Positions 1-7,796 of a DNA stretch of 64,000 nucleotides are shown here, in pieces. The DNA is from Opacimonas sp014872805 (GTDB taxonomy: Bacteria > Pseudomonadota > Gammaproteobacteria > Enterobacterales > Alteromonadaceae): assembly GCA_014872805.1 (NCBI GenBank), contig WKFN01000014.1, forward strand, positions 248,001-312,000, in the 5' to 3' direction. Within the stretch, counting starts at the first letter, position 1. Every line of letters starts with the position of its first letter. Under the pieces are notes generated by a model. It saw nothing but the letters and a program-made list of their open reading frames with translations, made no database searches and was not told the origin of the DNA. The position numbers and the translations under genes are program-made.

Positions 1-563
1 TGGTTGATTTGCGCTTCTAATTTACGTGGCTCTATTATTTCTAAATTGTGCACGTCCAATATAATATTGCCATTGTCTGTGACAACGCCGTCACGATAAA
101 CCGGATCGCCACCTAACTTGACTAACTCCCTAGCAACATAAGAACGAGCCATCGGGATCACCTCTACCGGAAGAGGGAAATCCCCTAAGACTCCAACTTG
201 CTTTGAGTCATCAATGATACAAATAAATTTTTTGGCAACTGCGGCAACGATTTTTTCACGAGTTAAAGCTGCACCACCGCCCTTGATCATGTGTTTATGT
301 TCGGTAATTTCGTCCGCGCCGTCCACATAGATATCAAAGTGATCGACACTATTGAGATCAAATACATCGATCCCAAGGGCCTGTAAGCGCCGCGTTGATT
401 CATCAGAACTCGACACAGCACCTTCAATTAGATGCTTCTTGTCAGCCAGAGCTTCAATGAAGTAGTTCACGGTTGAACCCGTGCCAACGCCGATGATATC
501 TCCATCTTTCACATACTGAACCGCGGCAATCGCAGCTGCTTTTTTCTTTTCATCTTGTGTCAT
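1..563 (-). CDS. rpiA: ribose-5-phosphate isomerase A (partial, C-terminus outside window)
   Basis: Interconverts ribose 5-phosphate and ribulose 5-phosphate in the cytosolic non-oxidative pentose phosphate pathway. The frame opens at the ATG at 563 and runs off the left edge after about 187 codons; the family is close to 218 residues, so about 30 C-terminal residues are missing. Visible hallmarks are the GVGTGST loop (residues 25-31), YVDGADE with Asp81 and Asp84, and KGGGAALTRE with Lys94 and Glu103, all at the E. coli active-site numbering. It lies 35 bp downstream of fau on the same strand and may be read from the same transcript. Two genes further upstream are a nucleoside hydrolase and ribokinase, which would feed it ribose 5-phosphate. 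Identification is secure. Confidence 0.97.
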   Translation of the reverse strand, partial: MTQDEKKKAAAIAAVQYVKDGDIIGVGTGSTVNYFIEALADKKHLIEGAVSSSDESTRRLQALGIDVFDLNSVDHFDIYVDGADEITEHKHMIKGGGAALTREKIVAAVAKKFICIIDDSKQVGVLGDFPLPVEVIPMARSYVARELVKLGGDPVYRDGVVTDNGNIILDVHNLEIIEPRKLEAQIN

Positions 564-598
564 AGTATTTCTCGACCAGTTATTTGCTGTATTTTACC

Positions 599-1186
599 TT
601 AGGGCGTTGAACGTACAAAAACCTTTTGTTCAGTTATTACATAATCCATTGGTATATCCCACGAATTAACAGGTAGCTCAGGGACTTGCTGTGCGCTGTG
701 CGCAATGCCTATAAATTCAGGGCGCCCCGGTTGGCTAACTAAATCAGCCAGAGTGCGGTCATAAAATCCCCCACCCATCCCGAAACGCATACAATGTTCG
801 TCAAAGCCAACTAATGGCGTACAAATCACATCTAGCTGATTTGCATCAATACAACGAGATCGGTCTAGTACAGGCTCCAAAATATCAAATTTATTCGTCT
901 GCATTTTTGTCTTCGACGTATATTCTTGAAATAACAAAAAGCCATCTCTATTTGGTTCAAGAATGGGTAAGTAAAGTGATTTTTGAGCTCCCCACGCCCA
1001 TTCAAAAAATGGCTGTAACGACACTTCACCATCAAAGGCGAGATACACAGCCATGTGCTTACTGTTTTTTACACTGTCATGCTCAATTAAACGTGCGCAT
1101 AATTTTGCGGCGGTCATGGTTTGGTACGCAGGGGTAAAACCTCTGCGCAAATGCCGTAATTTTTGCCGCAATTCATACTTGGTCAT
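599..1186 (-). CDS. fau: 5-formyltetrahydrofolate cyclo-ligase
   Basis: Converts 5-formyltetrahydrofolate to 5,10-methenyltetrahydrofolate with ATP, returning a stored folate to one-carbon metabolism; cytosolic. At 195 residues it has the normal family length. The N-terminal basic segment (LRQKLRHLRR, residues 6-15) and the nucleotide-binding block RFGMGGGFYDR (residues 134-144) are the family signatures. In enterobacteria this gene follows the 6S RNA gene directly; here a nucleoside hydrolase and ribokinase sit between them. The start codon overlaps the stop of the nucleoside hydrolase by 4 bp, pointing to translational coupling within one operon. Also known as ygfA. Confidence 0.95.
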   Translation of the reverse strand: MTKYELRQKLRHLRRGFTPAYQTMTAAKLCARLIEHDSVKNSKHMAVYLAFDGEVSLQPFFEWAWGAQKSLYLPILEPNRDGFLLFQEYTSKTKMQTNKFDILEPVLDRSRCIDANQLDVICTPLVGFDEHCMRFGMGGGFYDRTLADLVSQPGRPEFIGIAHSAQQVPELPVNSWDIPMDYVITEQKVFVRSTP

Positions 1187-2127
1187 AGAGAGTATGTTTC
1201 TATCAGTAATTCAACTAGAGCAGTGTGCTCAAAGTTGGTAGCTACATTCACTTTGGGTGCATCAAGCCAAATTGGGCTGGGGGTTGTTCCCGTTGGCGCA
1301 ATACTGGTTTGTCCACGATCTACTTCGCCAACTCCGATTTTGGCATGGCCTTGAGTGAACCCAAAAATATCAGGTTGCACCAAATACGCCAAAGGAAATA
1401 CATCGTGAAAATAGCAGACGCGCTCGTCTTTTCCTTGGGAATAAAAGTCCATGTAAAATTGAGATGAATCTCGGACAAAGCCACCCAACGTCGGATTGGC
1501 TTCAGCGAGTATATTTACAAAATCTGGTTCGAAAGGAATGTCATAAGTCACATCCAACCCAAACATAGTGAGCGACCAATCAGCCGCAAATACTTTGGCT
1601 GCAGCATGTGCGTCATTCCAGATATTGGCTTCTGCTAAAGGGGTCACATTGCCCTTCACAAACGCTGCACCGCCCATGATGTAAACTTGTTTGATCAAGT
1701 TAGGAAGATTCGGTTCAAGATGCAGTGCGGTAGCTAAATTACCCAAAGGTCCGACTGCAACAAGCGTAATCTCTCCGGGATATCGACGAGCCATATCAAC
1801 AATAAATTGCGCAGCTGGACGAGGATCTAATACACGTTTAGGGGCTTGGATGGGAATATCGCCAAATCCGTTTTCGCCATGTACAAAATGGGCGTAGGTT
1901 GACTCAAGTCCTACCCATGGCATCGCTACGCCTTGGGTGACCGGTATATCTTGTTCAGCAAGATCACATAAACGAAGTGCGTTTTGTGCCGCCATTTCTA
2001 CGGGAACATTGCCGTATACCGTGGTCAGCCCCAATACGTCAATGTCAGGGTGCTGAAAAGCGAAAAATATGGCCATTGCATCATCAATACCTGGATCCGT
2101 ATCCAAAATGATTTTGTGCTTGCTCAT
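1183..2127 (-). CDS. inosine-uridine preferring nucleoside hydrolase family protein
   Basis: Predicted to split the N-glycosidic bond of ribonucleosides into free base and ribose in the cytosol. The DTDPGIDDA block near the N-terminus (residues 9-17) is the calcium and ribose binding signature of the family, supported by the NDAHAAAKVF segment and a late YFHDVFPLAYLV segment. Length, about 314 residues, is typical. An in-frame ATG lies 9 bp further upstream (2136), but it is one base from the GGAG ribosome-binding site; the ATG at 2127 has a 10-base spacing and starts one base after the ribokinase stop, so it is preferred. Substrate preference (purine, pyrimidine or both) cannot be read with confidence. 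The neighbouring ribokinase would phosphorylate the ribose released. Confidence 0.9.
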   Translation of the reverse strand: MSKHKIILDTDPGIDDAMAIFFAFQHPDIDVLGLTTVYGNVPVEMAAQNALRLCDLAEQDIPVTQGVAMPWVGLESTYAHFVHGENGFGDIPIQAPKRVLDPRPAAQFIVDMARRYPGEITLVAVGPLGNLATALHLEPNLPNLIKQVYIMGGAAFVKGNVTPLAEANIWNDAHAAAKVFAADWSLTMFGLDVTYDIPFEPDFVNILAEANPTLGGFVRDSSQFYMDFYSQGKDERVCYFHDVFPLAYLVQPDIFGFTQGHAKIGVGEVDRGQTSIAPTGTTPSPIWLDAPKVNVATNFEHTALVELLIETYSL

Positions 2128-2128
2128 G

Positions 2129-3022
2129 CTATCCATGCTCCGCTAAAAATTGTGAGACTTCATCATGGGTAGGGATGGAGGGCGCAGCCCCGACTCGCGT
2201 TACAGCGATCGCAGACGCTGCGCAGGCATGTCGTAATGCTTGCTTGGGTTGTTGATGGATTTGATAATGCGCTAGAAAGAAGCCGATAAAAGTATCGCCT
2301 GCCGCAGTAGTATCTACCGCATCCACTGAAAACGCTGGATACGCGATATGGTCGCCTTGACTGAACCATTCGACCCCTTGCTTCCCGAGCGTTAACAAAA
2401 CAGAGCCATGTGCAAAACGCTCTTCAATGAACATCACAATGTCGTCATAGTGTTCACTTCCCGCCAACTCTGCTGCTTCTATTTCGTTGATAATTAATAA
2501 ATCAATAAGTTGCATGTCCAAATCGTGAATATCAGCGGTCATTGGGGCTGGATTGAAGGCAACTTTTAAACCTTTGGCTTTGGCTTGCTCTAGCACCGCT
2601 TTGGTGCCTGTGGTTTCGTTTTGCAACAAGACCCAGTCATCTTCATTAGCATCAAATAATGCTCGTTGAATGTCTTTTGCATTGATGAGACGATTCGCCC
2701 CGCCGAAAATAAAAATAGCATTTTCACCATTTGGCGTGACCTGAATAATCGCATGGCCTGAAGCTGTGGAGGTACATTGGATATAGCGGCCATTGATCCC
2801 GAGTTTGATCATTTCTTGCTTAAACTGCACATCATTTTCATTGATGTAGCCAACGTGTAAAACGTCTGCGCCAGCCTTGGCGAGTGCAATGGATTGGTTC
2901 GCACCTTTACCCCCAAGTAAAATTTGATAATCAGTGGTATCGAGTGTTTCACCAGGTTGAACAAAATGAGGAACTTGATAAACGTGATCTATATTGATCG
3001 AGCCAAAATTAATAATCGCCAT
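2129..3022 (-). CDS. rbsK: ribokinase (PfkB family)
   Basis: Predicted to phosphorylate ribose at O5 with ATP to give ribose 5-phosphate. The 297-residue frame has both PfkB signatures: GGKGANQ (residues 37-43) and DTTAAGDTF (237-245) with catalytic Asp243, plus NPAP (157-160) and NEIEAAEL (179-186). It opens a four-gene minus-strand run with the nucleoside hydrolase, fau and rpiA. No ribose transporter or RbsR-like regulator lies next to it, so the likely source of ribose is the adjacent hydrolase, not uptake. Other PfkB sugar kinases are possible, but the overall pattern fits ribokinase. No clear ribosome-binding site precedes the ATG; the immediate upstream bases are A-rich. Confidence 0.88.
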   Translation of the reverse strand: MAIINFGSINIDHVYQVPHFVQPGETLDTTDYQILLGGKGANQSIALAKAGADVLHVGYINENDVQFKQEMIKLGINGRYIQCTSTASGHAIIQVTPNGENAIFIFGGANRLINAKDIQRALFDANEDDWVLLQNETTGTKAVLEQAKAKGLKVAFNPAPMTADIHDLDMQLIDLLIINEIEAAELAGSEHYDDIVMFIEERFAHGSVLLTLGKQGVEWFSQGDHIAYPAFSVDAVDTTAAGDTFIGFFLAHYQIHQQPKQALRHACAASAIAVTRVGAAPSIPTHDEVSQFLAEHG

Positions 3023-3058
3023 TTGTTATTGGTCTTTAAATAAGTAATTGATGGGAAT

Positions 3059-3088
3059 AGTATAATACGAAATATTGCGAACGCACAA
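3059..3088 (-). promoter_or_regulatory. candidate sigma-70 promoter for the ribokinase operon
   Basis: On the minus strand TTGTGC (3083-3088) and TATACT (3059-3064) are separated by 18 bp and lie just downstream of the 6S RNA 3' end, about 37 bp ahead of the ribokinase ATG. It would let the salvage genes be transcribed independently of 6S RNA. The hexamers are only moderately close to consensus. Confidence 0.35.
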
Positions 3089-3094
3089 AAAGAT

Positions 3095-3278
3095 GAATCA
3101 CCCAAGATGCCGCCGCACATAATTCGCCCGAACGCCGAAATGTTCAGGGCGGAAATATCATCACTGCCGTAGGTTTCTTGATACGGGTCAAGCTTACACA
3201 AAAGCAGTTAAGTCAACTTCCTAAATTAGTAGCATCGGCCAGGGACATGTATGTACAAACGCGCATCCCAGGAGACGA
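3095..3278 (-). ncRNA. ssrS: 6S RNA
   Basis: 6S RNA mimics an open promoter, binds RNA polymerase holoenzyme with the housekeeping sigma factor and damps transcription in stationary phase. The minus strand shows the conserved parts in order. The 5' arm TCTCCTGGGATGCGC is followed by GTCCCTGGCCGATG, which matches the GUCCCCUGAGCCGAU stretch of E. coli 6S. The 3' arm GCGGCGGCATCTTGGGTGATTC corresponds to the E. coli 3' end. The two arms pair (GGGATGC with GCATCTT, including G-U pairs), closing the long rod. Predicted length, about 184 nt, equals the E. coli RNA. The gene lies upstream of fau as expected, but with two extra genes between. Ends are approximate by a few bases. Confidence 0.9.
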
Positions 3279-3282
3279 TTCC

Positions 3283-3310
3283 AGAATAGCAAACTGGGAT
3301 TAAATGTCTA
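3283..3310 (-). promoter_or_regulatory. 6S RNA promoter
   Basis: On the minus strand TAGACA (3305-3310) and TATTCT (3283-3288) are 16 bp apart, and the -10 box ends a few bases before the deduced 5' end of 6S RNA near 3278. The position relative to the conserved RNA start is the main support. Confidence 0.6.
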
Positions 3311-3399
3311 GTGAAATAATTTTTATTTTGTGTGCTATGAGGAAGATCATTTGCAGAGTTTTTGCTAACATCGTGGCACGTAAACGCAAAAGGTGAACT

Positions 3400-3939
3400 A
3401 TGGATTTTATTGGTCTGACGAAGGTCTTAGCACAACACGATATTTTGATTGATGGAGCGGAAGCGCAAGGATTAATTTGTGGGATGTTGTGTGGCGGTAT
3501 GTCCACTGATGATAAGCAATGGCGCTCGGTATTTGCTGATTTGGTAAACAATGGCGTTGCCATGCCTGAAGCCGTTATAGAGGGGCTCAACCAGACGTTC
3601 ACACAGTTAGTTTCGCAACTCACTAGCCATGATTTTGCTTTGCAATTATTCATTCCCGATGAAGATGAACCCTTATCTGCACAAGGCTTAGGACTCATTA
3701 ATTGGGTCAATGGCTTTAATGCCGGTTTTGGTCTACATCAAACAAACTTAAAAAAATGTTCTGAAGATGTTCAAGAAGGAATTGAAGACTTAGCCCAAAT
3801 TGCCCGTATGGAACCGCCACAAGACGAAGAAGATATTGAAGCGGAATTGACCGAAATCATAGAATATGTGCGTATTACTGCTATGTTATGCTTTAACGAG
3901 CTTCACCCTGAAAGTGAAGAAAAGCCCACCTTGCATTAA
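3400..3939 (+). CDS. ygfB: YgfB/YecA family protein (UPF0149)
   Basis: A cytosolic all-helical protein of the UPF0149 family, 179 residues, the usual length. The segment GAEAQGLICGMLCGG near residues 20-34 and the acidic C-terminal half (EDEEDIEAELTEIIEYVR region) are typical. The molecular role is not settled across the family; a Pseudomonas YgfB acts in regulation of a cell-wall recycling enzyme, but this should not be assumed here. It is the first gene of a ygfB-pepP-ubiH run conserved in many gammaproteobacteria, and its stop overlaps the pepP start by one base (TAATG). A ribosome-binding site (AAGGTG) precedes the ATG. Confidence 0.92.
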   Translation: MDFIGLTKVLAQHDILIDGAEAQGLICGMLCGGMSTDDKQWRSVFADLVNNGVAMPEAVIEGLNQTFTQLVSQLTSHDFALQLFIPDEDEPLSAQGLGLINWVNGFNAGFGLHQTNLKKCSEDVQEGIEDLAQIARMEPPQDEEDIEAELTEIIEYVRITAMLCFNELHPESEEKPTLH

Positions 3940-5270
3940 TGGATTTGCTCATGTTTACACAGCGCCGTAAAGCTTTATTAGAGCGTTTGCCACCCGATAG
4001 TTATGCGATCATTTTTGCTGCGCCAGAGAAGACGCGCAGCAACGATACTGAGTTTTTATTTCGTCAAGACAGTGACTTTTATTACCTCACTGGTTTTAAT
4101 GAACCGAATGCGTGCTTGGTACTTGTATCTGATACTCAAGAAGCTATTTTATTTTGCCAAGAAAAAGACCCAACCGCAGAAATATGGCATGGCCGACGTT
4201 TAGGTGTCGAGCAAGCGGCTGCTACTCTGGGGATGACGAAAGCGTTTGGTTTTGCTGAGATATCCGAGCACTTACCCAATATCATTAAGGGAATTGGCCA
4301 ATGTGGGTATATGTTTGGCCAGCAAACAGTATTTTTGGACACGATAGACCCCATCTTAATGGCATTGCGTCACACGCCAAAGGCTCCCGATTCTGCACCG
4401 GTACATCTATTTGATATCACGCCGATATTACATCGCAGCAGAATGTACAAGAGTGATGCAGAATTAGCGTTAATTCGACGCAGTTGTGATATCGCAGCTA
4501 AGGCGCACAAAGCGGCGATGCGAGCCTGTCAACCAGGTTTATCGGAAGCCACATTGGAAGCTGTTTTGCATTACCACTTTGCGTTAGAAGGAGCTCGTTT
4601 GCCTGCTTATAATTCTATCGTGGGCGGCGGTGATAACGCGTGTATATTGCATTACACGGTTAACGACCAACGTTTACGTGAAGGTGATTTGGTATTGATC
4701 GACGCAGGGTGTGAATATGAAGGGTATGCCGCAGATATTACCCGAACTTTTCCTGTCAATGGTCAGTTCAGTCCAGCACAAGCAGAGTTATATGATGTGG
4801 TCTTAGCTGCACAGGCTGCGGCCATTGCGCGTTGTGTTGCGGGTAACGAATTTGCTGATATGCAACAAGCAGCACTTGAAGTCTTAGTCGCGGGACTGAT
4901 TGATTTAGGGATTTTACATGGCACCGTTGAAGACAATATCGACCAGCAAACCTATCGTGCCTATTACATGCATGGGATTGGACATTTTTTGGGACTGGAC
5001 GTGCATGATGCAGGGGTTTACCAGCATAAAGGGGTGCCCACAAAGTTACAGCCCAATATGGTACTGACCATTGAACCTGGACTGTATATTGCCAAAGACA
5101 GCGAGTGTCCTGAGCAGTATAAGGGGATAGGTATTCGCATTGAGGATGATGTCGTCGTGCAACACAACGGGTGTGAAATCTTAACCAGTGGTGTGCCCAA
5201 AACCCGAGCACAAATTGAAGCCTTGATGGGCGAAGCTTACCGTGATCCATTATGTCCCTCTCAAGCATAA
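3939..5270 (+). CDS. pepP: Xaa-Pro aminopeptidase
   Basis: Metallopeptidase that removes the N-terminal residue when proline is second; cytosolic. The 443-residue frame has the N-terminal creatinase-like domain and a C-terminal pita-bread domain. The five metal ligands are readable: Asp255 (LVLIDAG), Asp266 (YAADIT), His349 (HGIGHF), Glu379 (TIEPG) and Glu402 (IRIED), with His238 and His356 at the other conserved catalytic positions. The start codon overlaps the ygfB stop by one base, and the gene overlaps ubiH by 19 bp, so the three are probably translated from one message. Nothing is missing relative to the family. Confidence 0.96.
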   Translation: MDLLMFTQRRKALLERLPPDSYAIIFAAPEKTRSNDTEFLFRQDSDFYYLTGFNEPNACLVLVSDTQEAILFCQEKDPTAEIWHGRRLGVEQAAATLGMTKAFGFAEISEHLPNIIKGIGQCGYMFGQQTVFLDTIDPILMALRHTPKAPDSAPVHLFDITPILHRSRMYKSDAELALIRRSCDIAAKAHKAAMRACQPGLSEATLEAVLHYHFALEGARLPAYNSIVGGGDNACILHYTVNDQRLREGDLVLIDAGCEYEGYAADITRTFPVNGQFSPAQAELYDVVLAAQAAAIARCVAGNEFADMQQAALEVLVAGLIDLGILHGTVEDNIDQQTYRAYYMHGIGHFLGLDVHDAGVYQHKGVPTKLQPNMVLTIEPGLYIAKDSECPEQYKGIGIRIEDDVVVQHNGCEILTSGVPKTRAQIEALMGEAYRDPLCPSQA

Positions 5271-6412
5271 ATACTGATGTGTGTATTGTGGGTGGCGGCA
5301 GTGTAGGTGCCCTGCTGGCTTTACACCTTGCGCATTCTACTGATTTGTCAGTGCATTTGATTGAACAACAAAGCTATGATGATGTGTGTGCAGATCCAAG
5401 GCACATTGCGTTAGCCGCTTCGACCGTCGATACCATGACTCAGCTCGGCATCGACTGTGCCACCTTAGGGTACCCAATTACACAAATTCATGTCAGTGAT
5501 ACCGGGTACTTGGGACAATGTCGCTTACAGGCTTCTGAGCTAGACGTGCCTGCGTTAGGATATGTTGTATCTTTATCCGCCCTAACGAAACAACTCCACT
5601 CACAGCTGGTTGATCATCCTCAAATCATAGTTCATTACCAAAACCGTATCGCCTCGCATGAACAGTTTGATGGGCGCCACCACATTGCCAGTGACTCCCA
5701 ACAATGGGGCTGCCAATATTGTGTGATCGCGGCGGGTAATAGCCAAACGATGCCATGGTTACTTGAGACAGTGATACAAAAAGATTACGGGCAATATGGT
5801 GTTGTCGCAAACATCCAGGTCGCCGGCAACGGCCCGCAGCGTTACCGGCATACTACCGCCTTTGAACGCTTTACCAACACCGGACCTTTGGCCATGCTGC
5901 CCATAGAGGACGATACGTACAATATGTTGTGGTCGATGACTCAAGACCAGGCTGAAGCGTTTCTGGCACATTCATCCTCTAAACAATGTGAATTAGTGCA
6001 AGAGGCATTTGGTACTCGTCTGGGGCGATTTACGCAGATGGACTCACCTGTGATGTTTCCACTGCGATTGACTCAGCAGCAGACGCTGCATCGAGATATT
6101 GTCGTATTAGGCAATGCATCACAAACCTTACATCCGATCGCGGGTCAGGGATTCAATTTGGCTCATCGAGATGTAGTTGCGCTTGTTAGATTATTGGCTG
6201 AGAAGCATTCTCCGATAGACATTGCTGAGACTTATCGCAAAGCACGCGCGCGCGATCGCCAAAGGACTGTCCAGGCAACCGATTGGTTATTGCACAGTTT
6301 CAGTCATGAATTATTGCCCTTTGTCCTGCCACGCAATCTTGGGCTACTTGCGATGCAAAAATCACGCTGGTTGCGCCGGTGCTTTGCGCGTCTTGCCATG
6401 GGGTACCGTTAA
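5252..6412 (+). CDS. ubiH: 2-octaprenyl-6-methoxyphenol hydroxylase (ubiquinone biosynthesis)
   Basis: FAD-dependent monooxygenase adding a ring hydroxyl in ubiquinone biosynthesis, acting with the cytosolic Ubi protein assembly. In the 386 residues one sees the dinucleotide fold VGGGSVGA (13-20), DPRHIALA (48-55), the AFERFTNTGPLAMLP block (203-217) and the FAD block GNASQTLHPIAGQGFNL (287-303), close to E. coli UbiH. There is a short overlap with pepP and no good ribosome-binding site of its own, so coupled translation is likely. In enterobacteria the paralogue ubiI follows; here the next gene, 78 bp on, is instead the first gene of the exosortase locus. A sister hydroxylase assignment is possible but less likely. 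Confidence 0.9.
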   Translation: MSLSSINTDVCIVGGGSVGALLALHLAHSTDLSVHLIEQQSYDDVCADPRHIALAASTVDTMTQLGIDCATLGYPITQIHVSDTGYLGQCRLQASELDVPALGYVVSLSALTKQLHSQLVDHPQIIVHYQNRIASHEQFDGRHHIASDSQQWGCQYCVIAAGNSQTMPWLLETVIQKDYGQYGVVANIQVAGNGPQRYRHTTAFERFTNTGPLAMLPIEDDTYNMLWSMTQDQAEAFLAHSSSKQCELVQEAFGTRLGRFTQMDSPVMFPLRLTQQQTLHRDIVVLGNASQTLHPIAGQGFNLAHRDVVALVRLLAEKHSPIDIAETYRKARARDRQRTVQATDWLLHSFSHELLPFVLPRNLGLLAMQKSRWLRRCFARLAMGYR

Positions 6413-6490
6413 TTCGAAATTTGACTCAATCTCTGCCATTCGAGGCCGATAATCTTGTAGTAGAGAATACGACTCAAGGACGAACACCGT

Positions 6491-7783
6491 ATGTACGAAA
6501 GTCACTATGGACTGACGGCAAAACCATTTCAACTCACCCCCGATCCCAATTTCTTTTTTGCCAGTAAACTGCATCGTCGAGCGATGTCATACCTGCAATA
6601 TGGCTTGTCCCAAGCTGAAGGGTTTATAGTCATTACCGGCGGCATTGGCACCGGGAAGACAACTCTTGCCAATAGTTTATTGGCCAATATAGAGCAAGAC
6701 ATTGTCGCGGTGCAGATTGTCACGCCCAAGCTAAGCCCAGATGAAGCCGTTAAGATGGTGGCCGCGAAGTTTGGTATTGAGGTCAGTGATCGCAGCAAAA
6801 CAGAGATCTTAAAAGATCTGGAAACCTACCTTTATCAATTATCAAAAGAAGGGCAGCGTGCTTTATTATTGGTGGATGAAGCACAGAACTTACCGTTAGA
6901 GACCATTGAAGAATTACGCATGCTGTCAAACTTTCAACAAAACGGCAAACCGTTATTGCAAAGTTTCTTACTCGGTCAGGATGAATTGCAACCCATTTTG
7001 CGCGCACCCAATATGGAACAGTTCCGCCAGCGTATTGTAGCGTCTTGTCACCTCGCGGCATTGAGTAAAGAAGAAGTCTGCGAATACATTCTATATCGTA
7101 TGGAACATGCGGGTTGGGACAAGGAAGAAAAGGGCGATTTATTCAGTGCAGAAGCCTTAGAGAGAATTTATGAGTTCACAAAAGGGATCCCTCGTAAAAT
7201 CAACACGTTTATGGATAGAGTGTTGTTGGTTGGTTTTTTAGAAAACACGCACAATATTGAACTGGAGCACATCGAAAAAGTCATTGATGAAGTGTCACAA
7301 GAGATGTTCACTAATGAAGAAATGGCCGATTATGAAGCTGGCCAAGAGGCGATGGCGAAAGTCCGTGCGGAACAAAAAATGGCTAATGAACTACCGCAAA
7401 GTCAGATCGCTCAGCCAATCGTGAATCCATCTGCTGCACCTCGTAACTCAAGTGTTCCTTATACCAACAAAGTACACACTCAGACGCGTGATGTCGTGTT
7501 ACAAACGCTTTCAGAACAAGCGCTTGAAGATGGCAAGAACGGTCAACCATTAACGGCCGAAGAACGCTTGAGGTTGGCCGAATACGACATTGAATATTAC
7601 AAATCACAGCTGGATGAGCTCGTTGGGGCACTTGATCAAGCGCTTGCCAATAAACTCAAGCTGACTCAATACGTCGACACTCTTCTGAAGCATAAATACC
7701 GTCAGTACGATAGTCAAACTCGATATAAAAAGGAAAAAGATGAGAGAAAAGACAGTGAAGTGAAAGAGAAACCCCTTAACTAA
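6491..7783 (+). CDS. XrtA-associated ATPase (ExeA/GspA-like AAA ATPase)
   Basis: AAA-type ATPase of the group that accompanies exosortase A and polysaccharide export genes; the exact role is unproven, but it is presumed to drive or regulate assembly of the export machine. The opening MYESHYGL-KPF-L-PDP-FF matches ExeA-type proteins. Walker A is GGIGTGKTT (residues 50-58), Walker B is ALLLVDEAQ (124-132), followed by a sensor-like region and a helical domain to about residue 280. The remaining 150 residues are a charged tail with a probable coiled coil near 360-400. It is transcribed towards the barrel gene of the export operon and ends in a strong terminator hairpin. Confidence 0.88.
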   Translation: MYESHYGLTAKPFQLTPDPNFFFASKLHRRAMSYLQYGLSQAEGFIVITGGIGTGKTTLANSLLANIEQDIVAVQIVTPKLSPDEAVKMVAAKFGIEVSDRSKTEILKDLETYLYQLSKEGQRALLLVDEAQNLPLETIEELRMLSNFQQNGKPLLQSFLLGQDELQPILRAPNMEQFRQRIVASCHLAALSKEEVCEYILYRMEHAGWDKEEKGDLFSAEALERIYEFTKGIPRKINTFMDRVLLVGFLENTHNIELEHIEKVIDEVSQEMFTNEEMADYEAGQEAMAKVRAEQKMANELPQSQIAQPIVNPSAAPRNSSVPYTNKVHTQTRDVVLQTLSEQALEDGKNGQPLTAEERLRLAEYDIEYYKSQLDELVGALDQALANKLKLTQYVDTLLKHKYRQYDSQTRYKKEKDERKDSEVKEKPLN

Positions 7784-7794
7784 GGGATTTTTTT
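7772..7794 (+). terminator. rho-independent terminator after the ATPase gene
   Basis: CCCTTA and TAAGGG form a stem around two bases, overlapping the TAA stop at 7781-7783, followed by seven T. On the other strand the run after the stem is less T-rich, so it works mainly on the plus strand. Confidence 0.7.
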
Positions 7795-7796
7795 GA

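Larger units (their letters stand above)
3023..3399. other. gene-poor stretch holding the 6S RNA gene and divergent promoters
   Basis: No protein gene is supported here. The interval contains the 6S RNA gene on the minus strand with its promoter, a candidate promoter for the ribokinase operon, and the leader of ygfB on the plus strand (ribosome-binding site AAGGTG just before the ATG at 3400). zapA, which flanks 6S RNA in enterobacteria, is not present. Confidence 0.7.

Noticed and set aside
3300..3710. 136-codon open frame on the minus strand opposite ygfB, considered as the missing zapA
   Set aside because: The translation is Ser/Cys/Pro-rich and has no coiled coil or ZapA-like sequence; it is antisense to an unambiguous ygfB.
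4768..5268. 166-codon open frame opposite pepP
   Set aside because: The pepP frame carries all metal ligands; the antisense product is rich in Arg, His, Trp and Cys with no family features.
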